Assembly: GCA_001931905.2 (NCBI GenBank)
Contig: MSJI02000826.1
Span: 1-64,000 of the forward strand
Direction of reading: 5' to 3'
From: Cladosporium sp. IMV 00045
Lineage: Eukaryota > Ascomycota > Dothideomycetes > Cladosporiales > Cladosporiaceae
DNA: 64,000 bases
Shown here: positions 1 to 11,462 of the stretch, one piece after another
Layout: each line of letters begins with the position of its first letter
Numbering within the stretch: the stretch's first letter is position 1
Notes under the pieces: generated by a model
The model's input: only the letters and a program-made list of their open reading frames with translations
Databases searched by the model: none
Told to the model about the DNA's origin: nothing
Program-made: the position numbers and the translations under genes

Positions 1-555
1 ACAGCGCGCTGGGCGCGTGCGCCATGGCGAGATCACTGGCCCACTATACCCTTCTCGTCAGTGCGACGATAAGCATTCGGCCCATTTGTGGCCAACAACG
101 GCCCCCCGTATCTGAAACCATCTCAACTCTGCAGCATCTCTCGCTTCCGGACGAGCGACGCTTCGTAATTTACTAATTTGTCACCCCCACAGGCCCAGTA
201 AACCGACCCCAAGAATCACCTTCTTCCGCGGCAGACAGTGCCGTTTCTTTTGATTCTCATCGTGCATCTCCTCGCGACGTAGTAGATCTGCTGGTCGAGA
301 GCGCGATGACGGGAATCATTGAACGCCTGGAAGCGATTCGCAGGCGAGTGAGAGCTCAGGGTTTGCTTATTCGATCTGCTGTATTACAGTCCCATTAGAG
401 CCACGATGATAGGTAGGCCTATTCCCGTAGTCTGATCCTCCTTTGACACGGTGTATTCAACTCCCTCTTTATGTCCAAGCGTGACATTAATACTGCTCAC
501 TGCGTTGCTTTTATTTAATCCTTCGTCACAAGCTGCCAAAGAGAGCATAGTCAAA
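1..555. promoter_or_regulatory. Upstream region of the nitrate reductase gene
   Basis: No convincing gene is visible here. The stretch is the probable promoter and 5' leader of the nitrate reductase gene that starts at 556. Two sites match the HGATAR consensus of the AreA/NIT2 nitrogen regulator: CGATAAG at 67-73 and TGATAG at 407-412. The first lies in a 15-mer (67-81) repeated exactly at 4459-4473 in front of the thiamine-diphosphate enzyme gene. An in-frame ATG at 451 would add 35 hydrophobic residues not expected on a cytosolic nitrate reductase, so I treat it as leader. I saw no full NirA-type site. The use of GATA sites is family knowledge; their function here is inferred. Confidence 0.5.
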
Positions 556-3268
556 ATGGCAACCATGCAGGAATCATCGTTGTCACACAAAATACCTGGG
601 GCGAGTCTTCCTACGCCGCCCGACTCAGACCACAGCGACAGCGAGAAAGACGACAAAGTCAACACCTCAGGGAGCACAGATGTTCAGCCTTCAGATTATC
701 CATTGCCTCCCTCCACGACAGAGCCCACAGACGTCCTCGAAATCGACAAGAAGACACCGGATAGCTGGTTACCGCGAGACCCCCGCCTAATTCGTCTGAC
801 GGGTGTACATCCTTTCAATGTTGAACCACCACTTTCTGATCTGTACAACGAAGGCTTTTTGACGAGCCCAGAACTTTTCTATGTCCGCAACCATGGCCAT
901 GTCCCTCAAGTCAAAGACGAGGAAATCCCTGACTGGGAGTTCACAGTGGAGGGTATGGTGGAGAATGCACTGACCATAACTCTACGAGACTTGATGGAAC
1001 AGTACGAAAATGTCACCTACCCGATCACACTCGTCTGTGCCGGCAACAGGCGAAAGGAACAGAACATCGTTCGAAAGTCCAAAGGCTTCTCTTGGGGAGC
1101 TGCAGGTGTCTCCACGGCCCTCTTCACCGGCGTTGTCATGAACGAAGTACTTCGCAAGGCAAAGCCAAAGCGCGGTGCGAAATATCTCTGCATGGAAGGT
1201 GCCGATAAGCTACCAAACGGCTACTATGGCACTTCGGTCAAGCTCAACTGGGCCATGGATCCGAACAAAGGCATGATGCTTGCCCACGGAATGAACGGTG
1301 AAATGCTTCGACCGGACCACGGCAAGCCCCTTCGAGCCGTCATTCCTGGCCAGATTGGAGGACGCAGCGTGAAATGGCTGAAGAAGCTTATCATCACCGC
1401 CGAGCCAAGCGACAACTGGTATCATATTTATGACAACCGCGTACTCCCTACGATGGTATCGCCTGAAGAGTCAGCTAGCAACCAAGATTGGTGGATGGAC
1501 GAGCGATATGCGATCTACGACCTTAGCACCAATTCCGCCATCGCCTATCCTGCACACGACGAGAAGCTATCTCTCGCCGCCGCAAAGCCTAACTACACCG
1601 TTCGAGGGTACGCATACGGTGGCGGTGGCAGACGAGTTACTCGTGTTGAGATCTCTCTTGACAAGGGAAAGACGTGGCGACTCGCCAACATTGACTACGC
1701 CGAGGATCGCTACCGAGAAGCTGGGCCGCAACAGCTTTTCAAGAGCACACTCGACATGGAGTGGCGAGAGAGCAGTTTCTGCTGGTGCTTCTGGAACCTT
1801 GATATCGCTGTTTCGGACCTCGCAGCATCGCAGGATATTCTCGTCCGTGCGATGGATGAGAGCATGAACCTCCAGCCGCGTGACATGTACTGGAGTGTCT
1901 TGGGTATGATGAACAACCCCTGGTTCCGCATCGCAATAACGAACGAGAACAACGTCCTTCACTTCGAACACCCAACGCAGCCTGCTCTTATGCCCGGTGG
2001 GTGGATGGAGAGAGTCAAGAAGGCTGGTGGCAACTTGAGCAACGGGTACTGGGGTGAGCGGTTCGGTGGGGAAGCCGCTGAGGAGCCGGTTGAGGAGACC
2101 GCTCAAGAAATCAAGATGACCAAAGATGGTCTCAAGAACCAAATCACGATTGATGAGCTACGAGAGCACGACAAAGAAGATAACCCATGGTTTGTTGTCA
2201 ACGGTGAGGTCTATGATGGCCTACCTTTCTTGGAGGCCCACCCGGGTGGCGCTTCAAGTATCACATCTGCAGCGGCTCTGGACTGCACAGATGAGTTCAT
2301 GGCAATTCGTAAGTCTCAAGAAAGTCATCGAAACCTTGGAACAAGCTAACACCACAACAGACAGCGAGACTGCCAAAGCCATGATGGTTAATTATCACAT
2401 CGGTACTCTCAGGGAAGAAGATCGTAAGAAGCTAGCTGAGGGCGACGCACAGCCCGATGCGTCCGCAGAACCATCTGCCGTCTTCCTCCAACCTCGCTTC
2501 TGGAAACGCTCCACCCTCCACTCCAAGACTACCGTCTCGTGGGACACGCGCATCTTCCGCTTCAAGCTCGACCACGACGAGCAGACTCTCGGCTTACCCA
2601 CAGGCCAGCACATGATGATTCGCCTGCGAGATCCTGTCACCCGCGAGATGATCATCCGCTCCTACACGCCCATATCGGAGGTCAACGAGCTCGGCTTCGT
2701 CGACGTCCTCGTCAAAATCTACTTCGACACCAAAGAGCGCAAAGGCGGTAAGATGTCGCAAGCCATCGACCAGCTGCCACTGGGCCACCCGATCGAGTTC
2801 AAGGGTCCGATTGGCAAATTCGAATACAAAGGCGACGGTCTCTGCACGGTCAACGGCGCGGAGCGCAACATCGATACTTTCCTCATGATCTGCGGCGGCA
2901 GCGGCGTCACGCCTATCTACCAGGTTTACCGCGCCATCATGCAGAACAAAGCGGACAAGACGCGCTGCGTGCTGCTCGACGGCAACCGTCTGTTCGAGGA
3001 CATCTTGTGTAAAACTGAGCTCGACGCTCTGGCCAAGGACAATGATGCGAAGTCCAAACTACTGTACACTCTCACACAGGGTCCGGAGGACTGGCAAGGG
3101 CTGAGAGGAAGAATCGCCGCGCCGCTTCTGAAGGAGCACGCGGAGAGAGCGGGCTTCTGCTCCGGCAATGCCATGGTGCTCCTCTGCGGTCCGGAAGCGC
3201 TGGAGAAGAGCTCTCACGCGGCTTTGTTGGAGCTTGGCTGGAGTGAGGAGGATATGCTTTTCTTTTAG
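556..3268 (+). CDS. niaD: Nitrate reductase (NADPH), assimilatory
   Basis: Reduces nitrate to nitrite with NADPH in the cytosol, the first step of nitrate assimilation. Exons 556-2308 and 2361-3268 give 886 residues; the 52-bp intron has GTAAGT and ACAACAG ends. Domains in order: an acidic Ser/Pro-rich N-terminus, the sulfite-oxidase-type molybdopterin domain with the conserved Cys at about residue 161 (LVCAGNRRKEQN), the Mo dimerisation domain, cytochrome b5 with the heme ligand motif HPGG near residue 562, then the FAD/NADPH module with RSYTP, CGGSGVTP and LLCGPEA. Splicing joins AI to HSETAKAMM, a junction typical of the family. The start at 556 was chosen because its context is good and the upstream extension looks like a random hydrophobic leader. 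Nitrite reductase and nitrate transporter, often clustered with it, are not beside it on the right; the left side is cut off. Confidence 0.96.
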
Positions 3269-3619
3269 GCTGAGCAGGATGGGATATTATGACTCATGTG
3301 GAAAATATATGCGTGGTTTCGGGGAATGGGTTGTGGCGTTCTGGCGTTTCTTCTGGGAAGCCCTCGGTGCACACGTGCATGGCGCGAGGTACTGGTGTTT
3401 TGTCGAATACATGCTTTTTTACTCTGTCGATCGAGAATGCGATATGTTTCTTTACCTCATACTCTTCTTTCGGCGTACGATCATTTCGAAAAAGAAAGTG
3501 TGTTGGTTGAAGCGGTACAGTATTCTACCTGGCTCGTACACTAACAGCCAATAGCGCCACAACTATCCATTCTTGTGCCTTCTGTTCTTCCCCTCGCAAT
3601 TCTCTTACCTTCATCTCGG
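3269..3619. other. Intergenic, convergent 3' ends
   Basis: Pyrimidine-rich sequence between the 3' ends of nitrate reductase and the next gene on the minus strand. I see no gene or repeat; it should hold both 3' UTRs. Confidence 0.5.
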
Positions 3620-3633
3620 CTATTTCTCACCTT

Positions 3634-4326
3634 TCATGGCAGCGATCGTGGCTTGCGTCTCGGAAATCTGCTTCCGCAGCTTCTCGTTTTTCTGCTCTTC
3701 ATTTCTGCGGACAATGATTCAGTCGACGTGGGCGTTTGAGCCGTGCCTCCAGCATCCAGCAGGCTTTGTTGAATACCCTGCTGTACCAGCAGCTCCTGAT
3801 CGGCATCACCGTCGAAGTATCCTTGCGCAAACTTCGCGGCTTGCTCCTCCGCCGATTTTTCAGCTTCCAGCGCGAATAATCTGGCCCAGTGCTGCTGCTG
3901 CTTCTGCTGTTCTTCTTCGATCTGCTCATAGGTTACTCGCTTGAGGCGCTGCTTGCTGTCGTTCTCGAGTTTTCCCGTACGTTCGTCTACGAGGTAACGA
4001 ACCGTGTTGGAAATGAGACTGGCGAGGCTTTCCACGGTGAACATCCTCCCCAAGGCGCGCTGTACATAGTCTCGGATATCAAACGTCTTGCCCATGGTTT
4101 GTTTAGCATCGATATGAGCCTTCCATTCAGTAATGAGCCAATGTTCCAGGAATATTGATAGACGCTTGTTCAAACGTCCCATAGAGGGAATTGGGCGCCG
4201 GAACGTTCCGGCAAGCTGTTTGAGCAGAACAGGGTCTGATATAGCTTCGGGAGAGGGCAGCTGCATGACGTTCTGAATCATGCTTCGCAGATTAGCGACC
4301 ATGGTATCACTCGTGTCGTCAGCCAT
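3634..4326 (-). CDS. Hypothetical alpha-helical protein, C-terminus uncertain
   Basis: I do not recognise this family. The reading frame from ATG 4326 encodes about 230 residues: a helical region with LRSMIQNVMQLPSPEAISDP and an SIFLEHWLITEWKAHIDAKQ segment, then a Glu/Gln-rich coiled-coil-like stretch (EEEQQKQQQHW). The frame stays open for 16 codons upstream of 4326 as far as a TAA, and CTAAGTCAG just before it resembles a 3' splice site, so a small upstream exon is possible. The last 30 residues of this frame are Arg/Ser-rich and unlike the rest. A different frame over about 3620-3735 reads as a natural charged coiled coil ending at a TAG at 3620-3622, which suggests an intron I could not place, or a frameshift. 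Convergent with nitrate reductase. Confidence 0.55.
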   Translation of the reverse strand: MADDTSDTMVANLRSMIQNVMQLPSPEAISDPVLLKQLAGTFRRPIPSMGRLNKRLSIFLEHWLITEWKAHIDAKQTMGKTFDIRDYVQRALGRMFTVESLASLISNTVRYLVDERTGKLENDSKQRLKRVTYEQIEEEQQKQQQHWARLFALEAEKSAEEQAAKFAQGYFDGDADQELLVQQGIQQSLLDAGGTAQTPTSTESLSAEMKSRKTRSCGSRFPRRKPRSLP

Positions 4327-4656
4327 GCAGTAGTCAAGAGCTTCCGAAATCAATCCTTTGAACGAGGTACTGACTTAGCACAGTCTCATGCCATTATCAA
4401 TTGCCGACATCGGATTGAGTTTCCCACGAAGGCGGGGTTTTAAGAGGGGATCACCAATCGATAAGCATTCGGCTCTTGACACGGCCAGTATCGGCTATGC
4501 GAGCATGCATTGTAACATGACCCGCCAATTCGTACATTGTTGGTCACTTAGGTAGGGCGTGCTTTGCTTTCGTCCCTTCTTTACAACCTTGACACTTTCC
4601 CTGTTTCACATCATCTTTTGAATTACAGTTGCGTCTCAATCACAGCATTTGGCATC
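4327..4656. promoter_or_regulatory. Divergent promoter region with a GATA-containing 15-mer
   Basis: Intergenic region between the minus-strand hypothetical gene and the thiamine-diphosphate enzyme gene. It contains CGATAAGCATTCGGC at 4459-4473, identical to 67-81 in front of the nitrate reductase gene and holding a consensus GATA-factor site. The remainder before the ATG at 4657 is pyrimidine-rich (cccttctttacaacc), as is usual in fungal leaders. Confidence 0.45.
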
Positions 4657-6621
4657 ATGGGCACAACCAACGGCAATGCAAGCACGCCTAGGTGAGTTTG
4701 AGTAGCAACAAGGACATGCCACAGTACCTATGCTGACGGTTATTGCAGCATCTACACGGCATCCTTTGCCTTCTTCGAAGCATTATGGGAAGCCGGCGTA
4801 GAGCACGTCTTCGTCAACCTCGGATCCGACCACCCGTCCATCATCGAAGCCATAGTGAAAGGACAGAAAGAGAAGAAAGGCCAATTCCCTCGCATCATCA
4901 CCTGTCCGAACGAGATGGTCGCCCTCTCCATGGCCGATGGATACGCTCGCCTCACGAATAAGCCCCAATGCGTGATCGTTCACGTCGACGTCGGAACGCA
5001 GGGTTTGGGAGCTGCTGTACACAATGCTTCGTGCGGACGTGCGCCGGTGTTGATCTTTGCTGGTCTCAGTCCGTATACGATCGAAGGAGAATACAGAGGA
5101 AGCAGGACGGAGTACATTCATTGGATTCAAGATGTTCCCGATCAGAAGCAGATCGTCAGTCAGTACTGTCGCTACACGGGAGAGATCAAGAGGGGAAAGA
5201 ATGTCAAGCAGCTGGTCAACCGCGCGCTGAGCTTTGCCATGAGCGAGCCGAGAGGTCCAGTGTATCTTGTCGGTGCTAGAGAGGCCATGGAAGAGGAGAT
5301 CGACCCTTACCAGGTCGAACAGCAGTTCTGGAACCCTGTCGAGCTGGGCGGGTTGAGCAAGAAGCAGGTAGAGTCTGTGGCCGACATGCTCGTTCAAGCG
5401 AAAGAGCCATTAGTCGTCACAGGCTACAGTGGAAGAAACCACGCGGCTGTCGATGCGTTGGTCGATCTCGCAAATACCGTCAAGGGCCTGCGAGTCCTCG
5501 ACACCGGCGGTTCAGACATGTGCTTCCCTGCAGACCACCGCGGCTGGCTTGGACTCCGCTACGGCAACGACGACGCCATCAGGACCGCCGATTTCATCCT
5601 CTGCCTCGACGTCGACGTCCCATGGATAAACACACAATGCAAACCCAGGAAGGACGCCAAAATCGTGCACATCGACGTCGACCCGCTCAAGCAGCAAATG
5701 CCCGTCTTCTACATCGATGCCATCGCCCGCTACAAAGCGGATGCCGAAACGTCAGTCTCCCAACTAACAGAGCACATCAAGAAAACGAAGAACGACATCA
5801 TCTTCTCGCAAGACTTCTCCGCGCGCTGGGACAAACTACAGCAAACTTACCAATTCCGCCTCGACACCATCGCCTCGCAAGCTCAACCCGGCTCGGACGG
5901 CTCCTACGCCACTTCCTACCTCATGTCTGAAGTACGCAAAGCCGTGCCCAAGGATACCCTCTGGGCCATTGAGGCTGTCACGCAGACAGGCTTCGTCGCA
6001 GACCAAATCCAGGCCACCATTCCCGGCTCGTGGATCAACTGCGGTGGCGGCGGCCTGGGCTGGTCGGGCGGTGGAGCTCTCGGAATGAAACTCGCGAGCG
6101 ACACACAGGCCGGCGGCGCGGGTAAGGGCAAATTCGTCTGCCAGGTCGTCGGCGATGGAACTTTCTTGTTCAGCGTGCCTGGGAGTGTGTACTGGATCGC
6201 CCAGAGGTATGGTATTCCGATCTTGACGATCGTTCTGAACAACAAAGGTAAGAAACACTACACTCTTCGTTGTGCACCTACGTCCTTCCGCAAAGAAACT
6301 AGAACTGACAATCTTCTTCTCACAGGCTGGAACGCCCCCCGCCGCTCCCTCCTGCTGGTACACCCGGACGGCGAAGGTTCGCGAGCGACGAACGAGGACT
6401 TGAACATCTCGTTCACGCCCACGCCCGACTACCCGGGCATTGCGAAGGCTGCCGCTGGCCACAATTGCTGGGCAGGCGTGGCGGCCACTGCTGATGAGTT
6501 GGCGAACTTGCTACCGGAGGCTGTCAAAGCTGTGCAAGGCGGCAAATGTGCCGTGCTGGAAGCGCAGCTCGAGGGGCCGCAGGGGAAGTTTGGTGGTGGA
6601 AGGGCTGTTACTGTGGGATAG
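4657..6621 (+). CDS. Thiamine-diphosphate enzyme of the acetolactate synthase/2-hydroxyacyl lyase superfamily
   Basis: Exons 4657-4691, 4749-6247 and 6326-6621 give 609 residues. The N-terminal PYR domain carries CPNEMVALSMADGYAR with the glutamate that activates the cofactor; a central Rossmann-like domain follows; the C-terminal PP domain carries the diphosphate/Mg motif GDGTFLFS through IVLNNKGW. There is no obvious mitochondrial presequence, and the N-terminus MGTTNGNAS is short and polar, so it is probably not the anabolic mitochondrial acetolactate synthase. Substrate cannot be told from sequence: benzoylformate decarboxylase-like, acetolactate synthase-like and 2-hydroxyacyl-CoA lyase-like proteins share these motifs. 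The 57-bp first intron ends in TTGCAG with a TGCTGACG branch site. The 78-bp second intron lies right after the cofactor motif and has no stop in frame, so retention would insert 26 residues there. Confidence 0.88.
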
Positions 6622-6906
6622 ACTGTGATGACGATAGAGATGATTAGATGAATTTACTCAATGGATTTTCCGGCTGCTTCACTGTACATGCCTTTCTACC
6701 CAGGGAAGTCAACACTTGGATTTCTTCGAGCGGGAACTGATAATAAGAGGCAAAAGACAAAGAAAAGCGAAATGGGGGGCTCAAGATCATACAAGAGGCG
6801 GGGTTCCGAGAAGGTTCCTCCCTCCTCCCTCCCCCATAGTACACAAACAAATGCCTTCTGATTTTTCATACTTTCCTTTACGCGGACCAAATCAATGCCA
6901 CATCCA

Positions 6907-9422
6907 TCATGCCGTCTTCGAGCGCTTCAACGTGCTACCAGTTCTCCCTGGAGCCTGCCCAGAAGTGTCCAATCCGCTGTCACCTGAATCTAGCTGAGCA
7001 TCGAAGTCGCTTGGGAGCAAAACGGCATAATCCAGATCATTCGGCAGCCCTCGGTGCCTTCCTCTCCACATCATAGCGCAGATAACAAGCTTGCTAAAGA
7101 CTGAGAAATCCCCCGAAAGGCTCGTGTTTGTAGCCATGGCCCCCAGACTCAGACCTACATTCCCGTAGGCGCTTGTGCACTCGAACAAGACAGCAAACTC
7201 GCTGAACGCGATGTTGGTCTTGTCCACAATCTTCTCCGATTCGGCGATACAGATGCAAAAGGCGCCGAGAAAGATATACCACAGATCAAAGCCTAGCTGG
7301 TTGCGGGCATGTCGGGTGAGGTATGCAAGAGGTCCTTGTGTGCCGTCTGGGTCCTGGTCCTCTTGGTAGATACCGAGGGTCCGCTCTTCGTACGTGTTGC
7401 TGCTCCGCACACTCATCGCGATGGGGAAGACGGCAATGTACATCATGGTGACAAGACTGAACTGCACGGCAGGGTTAACATCGGCCAAGTCGAAAGTACT
7501 GGTTCCTGTGTGACGGGCGCTGGCTGCCTGGAAAGTCGCGGCAAGTGTACGTGAGCCCGGTGATAGCGAGCTGACTTCCTCATTGTTTAGGTCGAGTAGT
7601 ACGATGAGCAGCACGTCCACTAAATTGAGGATGAACAGTATACCGAATAGTGCCCAGGTGACGTTGGAGGGGAATAGCAGCGTGTAGCAGCGACGGGGAT
7701 GGTCGAGTAGAAACCTCAGAGATTCACGCATATGCCCGGGCCCGAACTTGTGTGCGATCCAGATTATACCTCTTAACAAGATGGGATGGAAATTGTATCC
7801 AGCGAAGGCAAGGAATGTCATGAGTAACATCGGCCATGTCGCATCGCGGAAATATACCTATAGCGTATGTTAGAAACGGAAGTTATCGCGGTTAAATCAT
7901 GTCACATACCATTGAGTCTGATGTGAGTGTGAAACCAAGATTTGTTACCATGGTCTGAGCAGAATAGAACGCCCTGGACTCCTATCAGAAAAAGACTTGA
8001 CTTAGTTGTGAGACAGACACTTACCACCACACTTTATTCTGTCCTTCTGAAGCCAGATAGTCCCGGTAGTGCGAGGGCCCATGTACAATCCAGGGCAAGA
8101 GACCTATGACGCCTAGTGTATGGAGGCCGAGAAACAGTCCTGTGGCACCAATCAGATAAGGCAAGATGCGAACCATCAAAATATCACAGAAACCTACCGA
8201 CCAAGATCTTGAGTAAGACTTTGAGACTCCTATATTCAATGCCGCCAAGATGTTCACGGTCTTTCACGCTGAGGCCGTAGAAGTTGGAATTCCTCCCGAC
8301 GGTTACTTGCCTGGAAAGCCAGGGGAGCATCTCCACATGCTGATCGGTCTGGAGAGACGATACGCTGCGGCGTCGCGGATCTGCTATTTCCAGGTCCTCG
8401 TTCAGCTCTCGGCTGATAAGTGTGGAATCTTTTCCAATGGCTTGAGGCGTGTTGCCTCCCTCTAAGGACCCCACGACTTCTTCGTCGAATTCATCGGAGG
8501 GTCGGCTTACACCTTGGGAGCCACTTTGGCCGATCCACGCTGGAGTTCTCATGTCCACGGCGAGGTCTGATTCGATTTTGTGGCTCTTCGAAGCTTGAAT
8601 TCCAGTTCGCTGCAAGGTGAAGGAGTCATCGTGCGGCTTCTGCTGGAGAGGCATTTTTCCTTTACGCCGAGCACCATCTTCTAGTTCCCATCGAATGTGG
8701 TCGGGCTTTACCGGATTGCAACTATCTTGAGAGGATTTGTAGGGATTATCAGGTGATGTTGGCTCTTCTGAATCCGGAAGAGGATCGAGCTCCATGTCTT
8801 CATCAACATCTTGGCGAAGATCGGCCCTTGTAGAAATGGGCCATTGTAGTGCAGCGGTCTGTGTGTGCTTGGAATCTGGATATCGAGTAAGCACCCGACC
8901 CTGTAATGAACCAAATAACCCGCCAGGCAAGCATTCATACCCAAAGTTTTCAGACGTTTTTCAAAACATGATAGGCGGATGATGACGAGTCCGATATTGA
9001 TGAAGCAAAGGTTAGTGATGACGGGGAAGAAGTATAGGACCAGCTGCTGCGCCACATTGAGATCTTTGACATCGAATCTGTCAATATATGTAAGTAAGTA
9101 CTTTTGGTTCTGTGCAATGTTGCGACTGGAAGAGAGTGCGTACGTGTTCAAGCCGGACTCGGTGTTGCCGCTGACGGCGAGGAAGAAAGCATCGATGGCG
9201 GAGAGGTTTCCTAGGGAGTAGAGAATGATGAAGGCGAGCAAGGAGCAGCTCGTAATATAGATATCTGTTCGAGGGTTAGGCTTTATCTTCAGCAGAGCGC
9301 ACAGAGCAGTTCTGGCGCGAGGTGGTCACTTAACAATGGTAGGTAATGAATCCAAGGTTTCCAGGTCGAAGGCTTAGGCAAAGTCGTGCAAATAATGCCT
9401 TTGGCATTTGAGACACAGGCAT
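6907..9422 (-). CDS. TRK-family potassium transporter
   Basis: Plasma-membrane K+ uptake system of the TRK/HKT superfamily. I assemble seven exons: 9422-9335, 9264-9144, 9077-8941, 8875-8198, 8139-8025, 7973-7910 and 7857-6907, giving 717 residues with introns of 51-70 bp. Family motifs fall across the joins: LGFITYHYIYIT in the first membrane segments, SGLNTFDVKDLN, the long polar loop (about residues 116-340) that is standard in fungal TRK proteins, IEYRSLKVLLKILVG, WWAFYSAQTMVTNLGFTLTS, DATWPMLLMTFLAFAGYN, SAYGNVGLSLG and MMWRGRHRGLPNDLDYAVLL. The start is either 9422 or 9407, both ATG in frame. It is divergently arranged with a CPA-type antiporter gene across 488 bp, suggesting linked control of monovalent cation balance. 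No broken motif was seen. Confidence 0.93.
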
Positions 9423-9910
9423 CTCCAGGACGTGTGTTGTGGGCACTTGTCCTCAAAGGGACATCATGATTGTCGGTCGGGCGGACGCAAGGCTTTTGGC
9501 CAAAGCCGGTGGTGTCTGCCCTGCCGATCGCATGTGGGCTAGAGAGCAACACTAGTGGCAGATTTGGCCTGCTGCCATGCCGCTAGCGAATGCCAAGTGA
9601 GAGACACTACTCTCTCCTGCCTGATGCCAGGAGTGTACCACGGAGCCAGATGTCGCTTCGTCATAATCGAGAGTGCAGCTTTAGAGAATGCGTGCCTCCG
9701 GTGGAGTCTTCACTTCCGCGTTGGAAATCCGGCTACCACTGCCGGAAAGTTGAAAAGCACGATTTGATTCACCGAATCGTCATCGAGTCAGTACATTGTC
9801 TCGGCGTGCTTGGCTAGATTTGGCCGCACCAAAACATTCCCACTATCCCAAGCCCAGAAGGCTTGACCTGCTTGCCCTCTTTCTTGTGTCTTGGAATTCT
9901 CCTCTCAAGC
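9423..9910. promoter_or_regulatory. Shared divergent promoter of TRK and antiporter genes
   Basis: 488 bp between two genes transcribed away from each other, both for monovalent cation transport. No open frame here looks like a gene. The end nearest the antiporter is pyrimidine-rich (ccctctttcttgtgtcttgg), consistent with a leader. I cannot name a bound factor. Confidence 0.5.
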
Positions 9911-11462
9911 ATGGCAGCCGATTTCTTGGCCTACGAGGAGCCCTCGAGTGAGTCGCTTCAGTTTCACCACGGCAGTCCTGACATTGGCTGACGCTGCTTC
10001 ACAGTCGTTGAGATCCTGATATTGATATCCTTCTTCACCTTCCTCTCTCTGGCTGAGACCGTCTCGTCCCTCGTCATCCGTGCTGGCATCATTGGACCAA
10101 TCGCCGTCGGAATCATCTATGGCGAGCCATTGGCGAATATACTCCACACTACATGGCAGGAGACTTTCCTCGCCATTGGCTACATCGGACTGATCCTCAT
10201 CATCTTTGAAGGTGGACTAACTACCCGCATGGATCTTTTGAGGCAAAACTTTTCTCTGAGCATGATCGGTGCGACTACTGGCGTCGTATTTCCCATCGGC
10301 CTCTCCTACCTCCTCTTATTCCTTGGATTCGGCTTTGGAGCTGTCGAGACATTCATCATCGGAGCAGCTCTTTCAACGACGAGTCTTGGAACGACATTCG
10401 CTGTGATCGGAGGAGCTTCCAAGACAATCGATTTATCGCAAACCAGAGTTGGTGCCGTACTCGTCAGCGCCGCTGTCATTGATGATGTCTCTGGTTTGGT
10501 CATGTCAAGCATCATTGGACAGCTAGGAGGAATCCAAGGTGGTCAGAACGTGAATTTGGGCTGGCTTATCGGCAGGCCTATTCTTGCCTCCATCCTCATG
10601 GCTGTTCTAACACCTGTTTTATCGAAATATTTGATCGCCCCCTTCTTCCGCAAATACATTGAGAATCGCTTCGCACGCTACGACCATTTGTCCAATGTCG
10701 GCTTGATGGTGCTTGTGCTGTGCGCTTTCATATCGATCGCGGCGTACGCTGGAACCAGCATATTGTTCGGTTCCTTTCTGGCTGGCTCCTTCTTGACATA
10801 CCTTCCAAGCAAACACCCCGAAGGCCCATTCGTGGTACTCACACGAGAAGAAGGCGAAAACAACATTGACAAGAGCCCGACCTTCGTCCATACGTTTGAG
10901 CTATACTGTGCCGATGTACAGAAGTACCTCATGGAGCCCTTGTTCTTTGCCAGCATTGGCTTTGCAATTCCCTTCCTGGATCTGTGGGATGGCAAGATCG
11001 TCTGGCGAGGAATCGTGTACTCTTTGCTTATGCTGTTTGCAAAGGTAAGATTACAATTGGCAGTGGGAACAGTGCCCTCTTCTTGCTCTATGGATCTTAG
11101 AGCCACCATTTTGATCGCTCTTACTGATGTTTTCACAGATGATCGTGGGAATCTGGTTACCATTATGGTCTTTGTTCGGAAAAGCCGGCAAGACCGAAAA
11201 GGGCAAAAGCGATTATAGGAGCGGTTTGTTGCCTGGTGTCTTACTTGGATCAGCCATGGTCGCTCGTGGCGAGATTGGCCTGCTCATTGTTCAGATTGGC
11301 TTCAATGAGACGGACTATGTGACCAAGGAAGGCCTTGATATTGCGATTTGGGCGATTCTGTTGAACACTATCATCGGCCCCGTCGTGGTTGGCTTGTTGA
11401 TCAAGTTCAAGGGGTCACTTATTGCCGGTGGTCCCTGGGGAACAAAGGAGAAGCCTGCCTGA
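9911..11462 (+). CDS. Cation/proton antiporter, CPA superfamily (KefB/NhaP-like)
   Basis: Membrane antiporter that would exchange Na+ or K+ for H+. Exons 9911-9947, 10005-11044 and 11139-11462 join to 466 residues. The protein is almost all membrane segments: SFFTFLSLAETVSSLVIRAG, then the substrate-pathway region LILIIFEGGLTT, the unwound helix region GAALSTTSLGTTFAVI, and SAAVIDDVSGLVMSSI with the paired acidic residues typical of the ion-binding site. RGEIGLLIVQIG near the C-terminus matches late helices of this superfamily. It lacks the long cytosolic tail of Nha1-type sodium exporters and is short enough to be an organellar antiporter. The 94-bp second intron splits LFAK from MIVGIWLP. 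Divergent from the TRK gene. Family assignment is firm, ion specificity is not. Confidence 0.88.

Noticed and set aside
451..555. Upstream start giving nitrate reductase a hydrophobic leader
   Set aside because: Nitrate reductase is cytosolic, and the ATG at 556 has good context and starts the expected acidic N-terminus.
5836..6462. 208-codon antisense frame
   Set aside because: Lies over the thiamine-diphosphate enzyme gene with no family features.
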